From assembly GCF_007655135.1 (NCBI RefSeq), contig NC_045132.1, forward strand, positions 3,162,001-3,226,000: DNA of 64,000 bases, in the 5' to 3' direction. The translations under genes were made by a program, and so were the position numbers. Shown here piece after piece: positions 37,135 through 48,320 of the stretch; positions within the stretch are counted from its first letter, which is position 1; each line of letters opens with the position of its first letter. This DNA comes from Punica granatum (Eukaryota > Streptophyta > Magnoliopsida > Myrtales > Lythraceae). The notes under the pieces were generated by a model. That model worked only from the letters and a program-made list of their open reading frames with translations. It had not been told where the DNA came from and did no database searches.

Positions 37135-37611
37135 CTACACAATCTTCGAGAGCAATATCGTGTTCGACGGCATGTCATCATGGAATGACTTGTCCCAGTT
37201 GCCCGGCCCATCGTATTCGAGCGGCAACCGGTCCCGGCCTTCCTCCAGGAGCTGCTGCCTCTGCTCAGCGGACACAGAGTTCCTCTTGATGAACTCCAAG
37301 CAATCCTTGATGGCTTCCGAGTAGAACGAATTCGACTGCATATAATTCATCTCCCTCACCAACGGTTTCCTGCTGCTGCTGCTGAACCTGCTGTCCCTCC
37401 TGCTCCTCCTCAGGACGGAGGCGGCGTTGTTTTCTCGGCATATTCCCCTCCGGAGAGCCCGAAAGGCCCGTCCATATGCCCGCCTCCACCGGCTCAAGAG
37501 CCCGACTAAATACACGAACCTCGTCCGGAGTGTCTTAACTGAAAATCTCTTGATGGGATATACCCGGAAACCTCTTCTGCTCCCGCATCGACTGTAGCCC
37601 AAGTCGCTCAT
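37135..37611 (-). CDS. Small basic plant protein of unassigned function, 158 codons
   Basis: A single-exon frame starting MSDLGYSRCGSRRGFRVYPI. The first half is strongly basic with an Arg-rich segment (LLSRWRRAYGRAFRALRRG). The second half has a conserved-looking core, FYSEAIKDCLEFIKRNS, followed by an acidic-basic tail. I recall unnamed seed-plant proteins of this shape with the same SEAI.DCLEFIKR core, but no known activity. The frame stays open upstream to an ATG at 37824. The internal ATG at 37611 is preferred because homologous-looking sequence begins there and because a TATA-like run (37800-37817) lies too close to the upstream ATG. No signal peptide or membrane helix is seen. Confidence 0.75.
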   Translation of the reverse strand: MSDLGYSRCGSRRGFRVYPIKRFSVKTLRTRFVYLVGLLSRWRRAYGRAFRALRRGICRENNAASVLRRSRRDSRFSSSSRKPLVREMNYMQSNSFYSEAIKDCLEFIKRNSVSAEQRQQLLEEGRDRLPLEYDGPGNWDKSFHDDMPSNTILLSKIV

Positions 37612-37795
37612 CGTACTGTTGACGGACCGGACCGTACCGAACGAACTATTAATGGAATGAAAGTTTGATCTAAAAGCTGACAACGATCCGACTCCGATCT
37701 TTATAAAATGAGCACTTCGAGGAGGGAAGAGACCTCGGATGATGTTGATATGTTTGAAGGTTGGACGGTGTTGTGTTGTGTTGTGCTGTGATTGA

Positions 37796-37820
37796 GGGGT
37801 ATATATATTATATATAACAA
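37796..37820 (-). promoter_or_regulatory. Possible TATA box of the small basic-protein gene
   Basis: A run of alternating T and A (TATATATATTATATATAAC) about 190 bp upstream of the chosen ATG, on a sparse background, at a sensible core-promoter distance from a short 5' UTR. Simple TA repeats are common in this window, so this is tentative. Confidence 0.4.
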
Positions 37821-37829
37821 ACAATGTTA

Positions 37830-40800
37830 AACAATTAGATTTTTTTTTTTTTGAGGGAGAGGATTAGACTAATTGAGAGTGATTAAGTAATTAATTAATG
37901 TGTCTATGTGGGGCCGTAAGGGACAAGAAAGAGCGTAAACGGGCAGTGTCATCACTAAATTTTTTTTTTGTCAAATTAGGTGACTGAGAGAAAACAAATG
38001 TGACTATGAAAATATTTATATACACTCGGCTGAAAAACGAGTGAGTGTTATCTAATGTTATCGATAATAAGGGCTGTGGCCCGACCATCGCTAGGAACAA
38101 GAAAAATCATTATTAAAATAAAATTATAATATCGTGTATTCTTACCTGAAAAACGAGTGAGCGTAGTAGTTTAATATTATTAATTCTAATGGTTTCGGCT
38201 CCGTCTTTCACCGAAAAAGATTAATATTTATAAGTATACATTTATATATTTTGATAACGAGGCTTATCGACGTATATATATATATTGATATCAAGGATTA
38301 CCCATGGTATGGGACACCATTTATATGGTTATGTAGTTTAATATGCATAATTCTGAGGTGATTCAAATTTGAAGTTTTATCAAGGATATCTCCAATATTA
38401 GACCACCAAACAAAACTTATTGGGTCCACGCAAAAACATTACTAATAAATAATAATGTTGTACTTGTGTTTACATGAGTGATTGAGCATATGTTTCCCAT
38501 TACACATATAATTAAGCATTTCTTTTTGTTAGTGTAACAATTTGACTCGGATGATGCATGTCTTTTGTGTTGTAAAGTGACTATAAAAAGTTTCCATTTT
38601 CTTCGTTGAAAATTGATGATATAATTTTTTTGCTTTCATTGGAGTGGGAGGGGAGAGAGATTATATATATTTTCGTAGGTATTGCATGTAATTAATTGTA
38701 AGTGTCACATGTTTCATGTTTGGCAATTGCTAATTTTATGGCTTGGGTATAATACGTACTAGAAATTCTATGGTGCAATTATAAAAACTGATGACAAGTA
38801 CACTCGAGTATTTATTAAAAATTTAAGTAAAACTTTTTTAAAATCCTTGTTATTTACAAGCAATGTGACTAAGAGATCTTTGAAAATTCGTATATATATT
38901 TTGCTTCATTGTAATTAATTTTCTAAGAAATTTAAGTAATTTATCTCAACTAATTCTTCAAAATATGTATACCTATTTAAAAGATGTGTAATTTTCATGA
39001 ACTTAAACTACTTTATTGTAACTTTAAATAATTTACTTGTCTATATGGTGCAATCACTTTAAAATAATTGCATTTTGTACATTTTCATATAATTATGCGA
39101 ACGACTGTTGAATCTTCAAGTCTTTTAGAAACATTTTACCAGTGACTTGGACTGACTCAGTCGGAAATTTCGATCGCAATGTCGAGCAAGTAGATTAATC
39201 TTGATTCCTCAACCGGATTTGATTTAACAAAAGAAATTAGAGACCGTGCATGTCTCTTTCGCTAGATCCCTTCTGTTAATCAATTATGTGGATACACCTG
39301 TCTCTTGAAGTGGTTAAAATTTAGACCTAAAAGCGCATATAACGTTAAGACATGCTTGGTATTTACCGACATATATTAAGAAATGAAAATGTTATTAATT
39401 CCTCCTTAATAATGCTAAAAACTCCTTTTAATGTTCATAATATTTGATAAATTGTCCATTAGCGGAATAAAAGCTGCGAAACGGTTCGTTTTTTGGATCG
39501 TGAAGTGTGATGCAGCTGATAAATTGTATAACGTGACGGACTTCACTTGCAAGCAGACATTCAAAACACATTGACATATGTTTTCGTTCACAATCAAAAA
39601 CTCTGGGTTTGAATCTCTTTGGTGTACCCTATTAGTGAACTCTTCTTCTATTTTTTTTTAGCTAATGTATAAATATCTTTTATAACCAAAAAAATATTTA
39701 ATTCTCGTAATTATCTTAATTGTCTAAGTGCCCATTAATTCAAGATCAAGATGCCCAGGGATTTGATAAGTCCAGCATAGATAGAGGGTGAGAATTGTCA
39801 AGTGTGTAGATAGGTGATCGAACCTTTAATTGCCATGGGAACAGAGAACTTTGAAGCCCCTTCGATCGAAATATGTTTGCTCCAATCAGAATCTGAGTTG
39901 GTAGCCCAAAAAAAAACACAAAAAAATCTTTGTTCCCCAATCTGTCAGGAAATATGATCAGACAGGAATATACGTGTCAAGACATGCACGTCATCCTCTA
40001 CAGATGTGCTGACACGTGGCTGGATGAAAATTAAAACTTGCATGCAGGTGCAGCAGACTTTGATTTATTTCATTTTTTGACTTCAAAATTAGCAGCATGC
40101 CTGCTCATTCATTTATATATTTCATTCAGTTCCCATGCATATATATACAAGAGAAGAAGATCAACGAGAGGGGGAAGTATTTACAAGATTTCAGAGCTAC
40201 CTTGACTTCAGTGATAATTCTATTAATTCTGCCTCAATTTATGGATATCTAGAAGAATAGCATCACATATATGTATGAATATACATTTCACCCCGGTATA
40301 AAGTAAATAGAAACGAGGCTGGAAAGCTCGGTCAAGCTGATAGATTGGCGTCACACGAATTATTAGCAATCCTTTTATTGAGTACAATAGATATATAACG
40401 CATACTATACATATTTAACAAAATTAATCTTTTAGATTAAATGGTTGGTCATCTCAAAATTTCACTTGTTTTTCTTGAACAATTAATGAAGTTCAATTTT
40501 CATTGCTATGCAATTGATGCTAATGTATAGTGCAGTGCATGTTCACAACCCTCGACCTAATACCAAGAAGTCCCCTGTCTGATTCTCAATAGTAAGGCTA
40601 TTACGTTACTTTTATTTCCCCTTTTACATTTGTCTCTATTGAATTTTCATTTAACTTATACAGACTTGGGACCATTTCCACTTAAAAGTTCAAGCTGATA
40701 AGTGTCGGTACCCAAATATTATATAAATCAATGGATATTGATTCATATTTTTCATGTGGAATTAATATCCTCAACACCCGCTCTCACGTAAAACGTGTGG

Positions 40801-41744
40801 TCCATTTCTGCCTATACACGTTGTTTCGTGCCCTTAAACTTCCGCCCTCAACAACTGACCTTGAGTCGGGCTCATTTCTTGTGCTCGAGCGAGGAGGACT
40901 AACAAGAGACGCTCTTTTTTTGGTTGCTCCCGAATATACTAGGCTTGGCGTGGTATGTGTGCGCACACGCACGTGGATACGCATACGCGTAACCTGAATT
41001 CTGATACCATATTAAACAGTCTCTTTCGAAAAACATGGGTCTCATTTGTCATCAAAATATACGCGATTTTTGGCGAGGTATGACTCAAAAAATAAACAAT
41101 TTTTTGGCAAGGTATGAAATAAGAGAATTTGGACATACTATTAATAATATTCTTCCTTGTCTCCTGAATATTCGAAGAGCACATATACTAATGTATACAT
41201 TTAAATTAGTCTTGCAGAGGTAAGCAAAGAATTAATGAAAGAATGTAATAACTAAAATAAAGCCACCCCAATCCATAAAGATAATCGATAATAACTTCTG
41301 TAGATATAGACTGGAACTAGCTGTGGAGAAGTACCTATATACTGAAGATAATGATCCCATTTTTTTTGGGGGGAGTAATATTGATCCCACATTAAAACGG
41401 GCTCCTTTGAAAGGAAAAAAACTAAAATGATTATATCTTACAAATAAATGACTGTAAGACAATGTAAACCAAAAAAAAAAAAGAAGACTGTGTAAGACTA
41501 ACTTCTTTTTTCCCTAAAAAAAGAAAAAAATCTTTTTCTTTGAAAAATTAAGATGATCTTCTTCCGGTTCAAGTTGTTGGATCAATTTTACTTGGAAGCA
41601 TGAACAATGACGGATGCACAAGATTAAACCCTCTCCAAGGGCTAATTGCAAACCCACGTATTCCAAGTGTCGTTGTTCCAGAAGAAATATAAAACCTGCA
41701 ATTTTTTTTTTCCGTAGGCGACCTGAATATGTTTTAATTGAGAC
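37830..41744. other. Long intergenic region
   Basis: AT-rich with no supported gene. At 40731-40997 an 88-codon frame lies in sequence with retroelement-like flavour (ends near CTGATACCATATTAAAC) but without a recognisable domain. Microsatellite TA runs occur near 38275. Confidence 0.45.
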
Positions 41745-42425
41745 TAAGATTGTGTTTGATAACTTCAATTAAGTGCTGAATTTAATTTTTCAGCACTTAA
41801 TGAAATTAAGTTTGTTTGATAATATAACATAATATTTGACTTAACTTGATGATTCAGTAAAAAAAAATGTTGAATCATTAAGGTTTATGATAACTTCATT
41901 TCAGGGGCAACTTTTGGCTTATTTTCAATGATGCCCCTAAACTTTTTTATTTTGCAATCTAGTCCATTTCATGATTTTCAATCAGAATGTTAGAGAGAGA
42001 GAGAGAGAGAACGGGGGTGGGGCAAGAAAGGGCGACGGATGAGGGAGGAGGGCAGTGGTGGCCCCAATTCCGGCTAGGACAGCGCTAATCGAGGTCGCCA
42101 ACAACGTCACGGGTCGCCAGCGGCCTCGCCTGCATGGTGGTGGCTGGGATCGGGGCCACCACCGCCCCCTTCCCTTTCCCACCCTCTTCAATCTCATTGT
42201 CTTCTCCTCTTTTTTTCTCTTTTTTTTTTTATATATTTTCAGTAATTGAATTAAAAAATATGGGGCTAAACTATAAAAAAAAAATATTGGGCAAAATATA
42301 AATATACACTAGAAAACCATGAATTTTCAACGCTTAAATTTATCAAACAATTTTGACTTAATCAATTAACCACTTATTCTCTTAAGTGATTAAATTTTAA
42401 GTGCAAATAAACATAACCAAATAGT
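41745..42425. mobile_element. Probable non-autonomous transposon
   Basis: The left end TTGTGTTTGATAACTTCAAT and the reversed right end GTACTATTTGGTTATGTTTA are only loosely matching, and sub-terminal phrases (CAGCACTTAATG, CTTAAGTGATTAAATT) look like inverted partners. Between them lie a GA microsatellite (about 41993-42010) and a GC-rich patch (42040-42180). No target duplication was resolved. Confidence 0.4.
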
Positions 42426-43688
42426 ACAGATTGAATATTTGTTAATGACCGATTTTACTTTTGGAGTGTGGACAATAGTGCGAGGCCAAGCATCCTCGCC
42501 TGGAAATAAGAGATTTTAAGAATGAATTTTCGTTTAACAACTCGTTTTGCTATCTAATTAAGATCCATATTATGGATGAAAAAAATAGTCTTCAATCGAT
42601 TGCAGTTAATAGATGCCACGAAAGTGATCGCATTTCTTTTCTTTTATCCTTTTTATTGGTGTGAACCATATCGTATTTAAAAAGTTCAATGGGTTCCGCC
42701 TAATTTAAGTTTAAACGAAATCGGCACAATAAGGGTTAAAACTCTTTATGTCATGAATATTTTCCATTCATAATTCGAATTCGAAACCTTAATGGTCCGG
42801 GAGCATCACATTAGCAAGTATTTCTGCACACCTCTACCATTATAAAGGCCGAAGAGGTAGTTTCATCTCACTTTCGTATTTCCAGATTTGCCCTTATAAT
42901 AATTGCATTTATCTATATTATCTACATTACTATATAAAGAAAACTTTTGGTGTCCCACTTATTTTTCGTATATATATGTGATATGTGAAGGAAACGTTTG
43001 GTGTCCCCCAGTAGTTATTTTTGTATAATTTTACAAAATTACCCCATCATCTCTTATTATTTTATTGGAGAAAAGTAAAATTAAATGATAAATGCATGAA
43101 TAAAACTGTAAAATTACTTAAATTTTAAATTCACATATCTTCATCTCTCATCCTCTTACACATGACCACCTCCCTCTTTCCTTTTCTTATCCACATATCT
43201 ATCCCGCTCTCACAACCTAAGTTGCCTTTTTTCTTTCGTACGAACAGTTATTTCTTTGTTTTTTGTTCAAATTTATCAGAATTTTTAAAAAAAATAAATA
43301 AATAGCCTAATTATGTATAGTTAAAAATGGTTTATAATTTTTTAAGGCATAGGATTTCAGTTTCGTAATTCACCCAATAAAGTATTACATAATGATAAGA
43401 ATACACTGGTGAACCACGAAGGTTTCAATCATTTTTTTATTATGTATGTCGCACGTAGCGAGAGGGTACAAAGTCTAATATATATAGATATAGGTGGCCG
43501 TCGCCAAATGGATACAATGATTACAGACAATAATTTGAGAGCACTCCAGATAGTTTAAAAGATCAAGAGAAGCGACAACTTTTACTGTGTCGTCCAATGT
43601 TGCTCTGTATTAACCCGAATAGGATCCTTACTTGGTTACTCCTAGCCAAAAAATTAGAAAAATTAGTTGAAAGAATTTTACTTGAATT
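42426..43688. other. Intergenic DNA with a possible decayed Helitron end
   Basis: No gene is supported. Near 43450-43479 the string CGCACGTAGCGAG is followed by GTCTAAT, which resembles a worn Helitron 3' end (hairpin then CTAA before T). Confidence 0.35.
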
Positions 43689-44400
43689 TCATTTCCCGAT
43701 AGATTGTTCATTGTCTTCAACCGCTTTTGGAAATAGCAATTTTATATTAGAATTATCAAGTAATTCCCGATAGAGTCGAAAGGGAGCTCCTGCATGTACA
43801 ATTCGGTAAGCTTGATGTAGGCTATAGTGATGCTCTGATATCGGCCTTTGGAAGCCGTTAGAATTTGTAAGCAGTGGACTGCTTAGGAAATGAGGCAATT
43901 TGGTCACATATCCTCTTTCCAGGTTAAAAGATCGTCCAATGCCACCGCAGGCGCAATGTCTTGCCAAGGTGAATGGATTATTTCCTCAATCCAGGAATGT
44001 TTCTCAGACACTAATTGGCATGCTTCTCGATTATGGGGAGAGGGACCATGCTACCATGTTGATCAGGTGGAAGTTCCGGAAGGGATATAGGCAGCAAAAG
44101 GAAGATGCACCGGACGTGATATCATTTACTTAAATGATAAAAAAGAATATGATGATTCTTTTCTTGGGCTGCCCACTGATCCGTCGACAAAAATGCCGTC
44201 TCCGAAGATCAATAGGACATTTCAAAAATTCACGGAGTTTACTAAGCTTGTGGGATGATGGAGGTGAAACAGTGTACTGGACCGTGGAATGTCGTCATTT
44301 AGATCTAGAAACATCAAATATATCTCGATTATCCTGTATTAGTTAAAAAAATAGAAGATCATTTGTCATACTTTCTAGAGGATTATCGTTATCTTGAAAA
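43689..44400. other. Unassigned sequence with coding-like composition
   Basis: Several overlapping frames (43689-43967 -, 43890-44133 +, 44134-44346 +) have balanced composition, unlike the AT-rich surroundings, and read as one message broken by frame changes, for example LIGMLLDYGERDHATMLIRW then EYDDSFLGLPTDPSTKMPS in another frame. This looks like a decayed gene fragment. I do not recognise the parent gene. It adjoins the displaced ARID leader at 44613. Confidence 0.35.
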
Positions 44401-44612
44401 ACAATAACCAGAGTGCACTGCAATTCGCCTAAAGACCGAGGAATGGGTGCTTCTCGGTTGTGAAACGTATAAAGGAACCAAGTGTAGACATGACCAAGGA
44501 AACAAAAGCGATTGTTTGGTTATTTTCTAAGCTTAGTCGAGGGATTGGTTTCAAGCTGATGTTGTTGGCTTCCAATTTCTTTATCCAACTGCAGTTGTAA
44601 ATCATCATATGA

Positions 44613-45060
44613 AAAAACTCTTCGGAGGCGGCGGCAGCTTCTCCGTCTCACCGTCCCTCTCGCTCTCTCCCTCCCATTCCTCCCCATGTGCGTATGGCTT
44701 AGTTATGGTAGCTCATGTGCTTAACATTCCTAGAGTTCTTCGGCATTTTTCTTACCTCTCTGCGGGGATTAGGCTATTTGCAAGGTGTTTTTGCTGAAGT
44801 GGTGCTGAAGCTATGGTCACTCGTAGTCCTAAGTGCTCGATCTGCAATGTGGGTCGTTTACTTCGAATTGATTTGCATGCTAAGGGGTAGGTTAGGGTTC
44901 CGGTTAGCTTGTAGAATAAACTGGTGCTGAAGTATGGGAATTGTAGCCTCCTCTTAGCTGTAGAGAGGCTTCCATGTTAGCATTAGGGACCTCCTTAGTG
45001 TAATTACATGGCTACAAGAATTACTAGTAAATACTAAGAGGAGATTTTAGTATCAGGCAT
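44613..45060 (+). repeat. Displaced copy of the ARID gene leader and first intron
   Basis: This matches about 30380-30830 in the same order, for example TTAACATTCCTAGAG, ACCTCTCTGCG.GGATTAGG, GTAGGTTAGGGTTCCGGTTAG and GAGGCTTCCATGTTAG against GCGAAGCTTCCATGTTAG. The donor site context CCCAG/GTGCGTG has become CCCATGTGCGTA, so the splice junction is damaged. The match ends about 50 bp short of the acceptor and the ATG, so no coding sequence was copied. Confidence 0.85.
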
Positions 45061-45215
45061 TTGACTTATATATTTTAGTGTTCATATATTTAATTCTTAG
45101 TTTCATCCGGGTATTTTTTTTATACTTATATATTACATTTTATGTATATATGCCTTACTCTAATGCATCTTCTTCTTCTTCTTCTTTCTTTCTTTTTTTT
45201 CCCCCCTTTCTTTGC

Positions 45216-45532
45216 TGCGAGTAGCTCGGGTAGGTCGTCCACTAATCTATATTAAGACACAAACAGAACTATTCATTTGTTAGTTATGAAATGAAAATTA
45301 TTTGTCTTCTTGCATTTGATTTATATTTTTTAGTGTTCATATATTCAATTCCTATCTAAATGAATAGATGTGAATAAGTGTTATCACATATATAATGTTT
45401 TATCCAGGTAAGTTCTTTTTTTTTTACGTATATATTACATTTTATGTATATATGCCTTACTCTAATGCATCTTCTCTTTTTTTATTTATTTTATTTCTTT
45501 GCCGCTCGTAGTGCGGGTGCATCATCCACTAG
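45216..45532 (+). mobile_element. Two Helitron-like 3' ends in tandem
   Basis: The outer one has a hairpin at 45502-45516 (CCGCTC, loop GTA, GTGCGG), then 12 bases, then CTAG (45529-45532) followed by T. The inner one ends CTAA (45242-45245) followed by T after a CGAG/CTCG hairpin. The sequence in front of each (TATATTACATTTTATGTATA and then TGCCTTACTCTAATGCATCT) is a direct repeat about 290 bp apart. 5' ends (TC) could not be fixed. Confidence 0.55.
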
Positions 45533-46674
45533 TTCCCTTTTAGGGGAAAAAAAAAGAAGAAGAAAATATACTATTTCTAAATTTAACCTATTCTATACTT
45601 CTCATTATGCATATTTGAGACCGGGCCTTCTGTTCAAATCTGACATCCCTCTATGGAATAATGGGCTGGGTTGGGTCTCGGGCTTGGACCTTGGCCCTCT
45701 TGTGTACCAACTTGAACATAAACTTCTCTTTTCCCTTCACACCCTAGGAAAGTTCATTAGCATCATCTTCTTGGACTGAGAAACGAGACCCAGTGCAGGT
45801 GCATCCCATCTAGAATCATGAGGTTCAATGTTTGAGTTCGAGTTTCGCCGATGGAGTACTCTAGTAGCCACTACTTTAGTCCCGAATAAGGCGTACAGGC
45901 TCCCCTGCATAAACAAACAGGAAAAAAAAAAACCTCCTTTTATATTTTTCAAATAGATTGGAAGGTTTTGTTTGTTTTTCAAGTAATAATTTTACTCAAC
46001 TCAATTCGATTCTTTCCTAAATTTAATAATATAACCATTACTGTTTTATCTTTTTCTGTCATTTAATAAGTTTTCACTCATATTTTTTTGCTAACAATTT
46101 TTTATAATTAATTTTTTAATAATAAATTCTCCATATACTTTCATATATATTATATACATACATATATATATATATATTGTCATATATTAATATATTTGTC
46201 AACACTTATAATCATTGCACAAAATTAAATTGAGTTGAATCACTTATCCAACTCGTAAAACAAACGCAAGGTTAATTATTATCATTTGAAATGAGAAATC
46301 GCTACTAAGTCACTATCTTCTTCGGTGAAATCATCTGTTTTATCAACTTATTAGCCGAAAATAATTTCAATATGGATTTTGGCTTGTCCTTGAAATGTCA
46401 TTAGCCCATTGAACTTATAAAGGGGTTTTTTGGATTGCAAGTTTTTTCCATTGTGTATCCTATTATCCAGATACTCAACAGTTCTCGACTAATCTAGTTC
46501 AAGCTGAGTCAGCTCACTAAGGGACAAGACTATCATAATTAAGAATTTTCTTCTTCACAAGACTTAAATCCTAATTTCTATTTGAGGGGAATAAATGCCC
46601 TAAAAGTTTGAGAAAAAGGAGGTTAACACTTAACACAGGGAGAAAATTGACATGAATTATTTCTGATAGGTAAA
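45533..46674. other. Intergenic DNA left of the LTR retrotransposon
   Basis: AT-rich. A 111-codon frame at 45444-45779 (+) runs out of the Helitron-like end and carries no motif. TA runs near 46150. No gene is supported. Confidence 0.45.
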
Positions 46675-47079
46675 TGTTACGGACAGACCTTCCTAACCTC
46701 GAAGATGATCGAGAGAGCCCGAAGTCGTTGAGGTTTGCTAGGGAATGCATGCGATGGAGTCTTCTAGAGAGCCTCGGTCCCCGAACCTTCTAGAAGTTTT
46801 CCGATCCTTCTGTAATTAATGTCGGTAGTTGGGATAATTGCATTTATACCAGTAGATGGTAGAAGTAGTTGGATGTACATTAAATACCGAGTGCCTATAT
46901 AAGGGCCTCACCTTCTCAATTGTACATACACTTAAAAAAAGCAATACAAGTATCATTCTCCAGAGCTTCTCTCTCTAGTTTCTCTCTCTAAAAGTTCTGT
47001 GAAGGGAAAGGCTGCCTAGAATAACAATTCTAGGGCCACACAGGTAGGGAACGCTAGATAAAATAGCAAGCCCGTGACA
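46675..47079 (+). repeat. 5' LTR of the chromovirus
   Basis: Begins TGTTACGG and ends CCCGTGACA. It contains a TATA-like CTATATAAGGG near 46895, the likely retroelement promoter, and CTCTCTCTCT stretches near its 3' end. Its counterpart is 51652-52035. Confidence 0.95.
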
Positions 47080-47107
47080 AGTGGTAACAAAGCGAAGGTC
47101 TAAGGCG

Positions 47108-48320
47108 ATGGCAACCACTAACCAATTGAAGGTGGTGATCGATGAGACGAGGACAAAGTCCAAGAAGCAGAAGGAAAGCTCGAGGGATCCACTAAGTTCG
47201 CTTGAGGGCCGCATGACAAAGATAGAGGTTGTCATGGCGGACATCCAAGGCAAGACCGAGGATGCGTCCAAGGGCATGGAGGAGCTCCGCTCGGACTTTG
47301 AGGAGCTTCAAGAGGGTTTGTAGGGCACCTTGAACACTGCGGTGGACGAGTTGACCAGGCGGGACAAGACGCTGGAAGCCCTTTGTCTCGGCCATGCACG
47401 CTGAGATCGATGAGCTCAAGGCTGAGCTCGTGCAAGTGCGAAGGACTCGTGTCGACAAGGGTGGCATGAGTCAGCTTAACGCACATCCAGATGTCCCCAG
47501 GCCCAAGGAGTTCAAGGGAACTAGGGTGGCCAAGGACGTGGACAACTTCATATAGAGTATGAAAACTTACTTCCGCGCGACGGGAGTAGAGGATGATGTT
47601 GTCCGCGTGGGGATGGTCTCCATGTACCTTGTGGACGTCGCTTTGCTATGGTGGCGTCGGAGGTGCGACGACCGAAGTGGTAAGACGGTCAACACTTGGG
47701 AGGAGTTCAAGACTAAATTCCGCCAACAGTTATATCTTGAGTATGCGAAGGATGAAGCTCGCGCCAAGCTTCGACACTTTGAGTATAAGGGTAAACTTCG
47801 GGAGTATGTGCGGCAGTTCACAGAACTCATGCTTCAGATTCCGTCGCTGACTGACAAAGAAGCCTTCTTCCAGTTCATGGATGTGCTGAAACTGTGGGCT
47901 AAGCAAGAGCTACAACGCCGCGGCATGCAGGATCTACACAAGTCTATGTCGACGGCGGAGTCGCTGGTGGAATTCCGCTCATCAAGCAAGTCTGACTCGA
48001 AGGAGAAGGGCAAGCCCAAAGGTGGGGGAGATAAAGAGAAGTCCCACCGATCTGATGGCGGCAAGACGGCCAAGTCAACTTTCAAGGACAAGGCGGGGTC
48101 GAGCAAGCCAAAGGGGAAGGATGAGCGGATGCTCAAGTGTTTCTTATGCGATGGTCCGCACATGGCTCGAGAATGCCCTACCGAAGCCAAGCTCGCGGCA
48201 TTGGTGAAAGCCGATGAGGATAAAGAAGAGGAGACGCGGTTGGGCTCGCTGCGTATCCTTAGCTCCATTATGACCAAGAAGGCCAATCGGTCGAAAGGCC
48301 TCATGTTTTACGAATGTTGA
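47108..48320 (+). pseudogene. Retrotransposon gag, broken
   Basis: The frame starts MATTNQLKVV at 47108. It meets a TAG at 47321-47323, changes frame near 47395 and meets another TAG at 47553-47555. The retrotransposon gag core follows at 47559-48320 (blocks WEEFKTKFRQQLYLEYAK and LREYVRQFTELMLQ). A CCHC zinc knuckle, CFLCDGPHMAREC, lies near 48138-48176, after a Lys/Ser/Gly-rich stretch. The frame then shifts between the knuckle and the protease. Confidence 0.9.
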
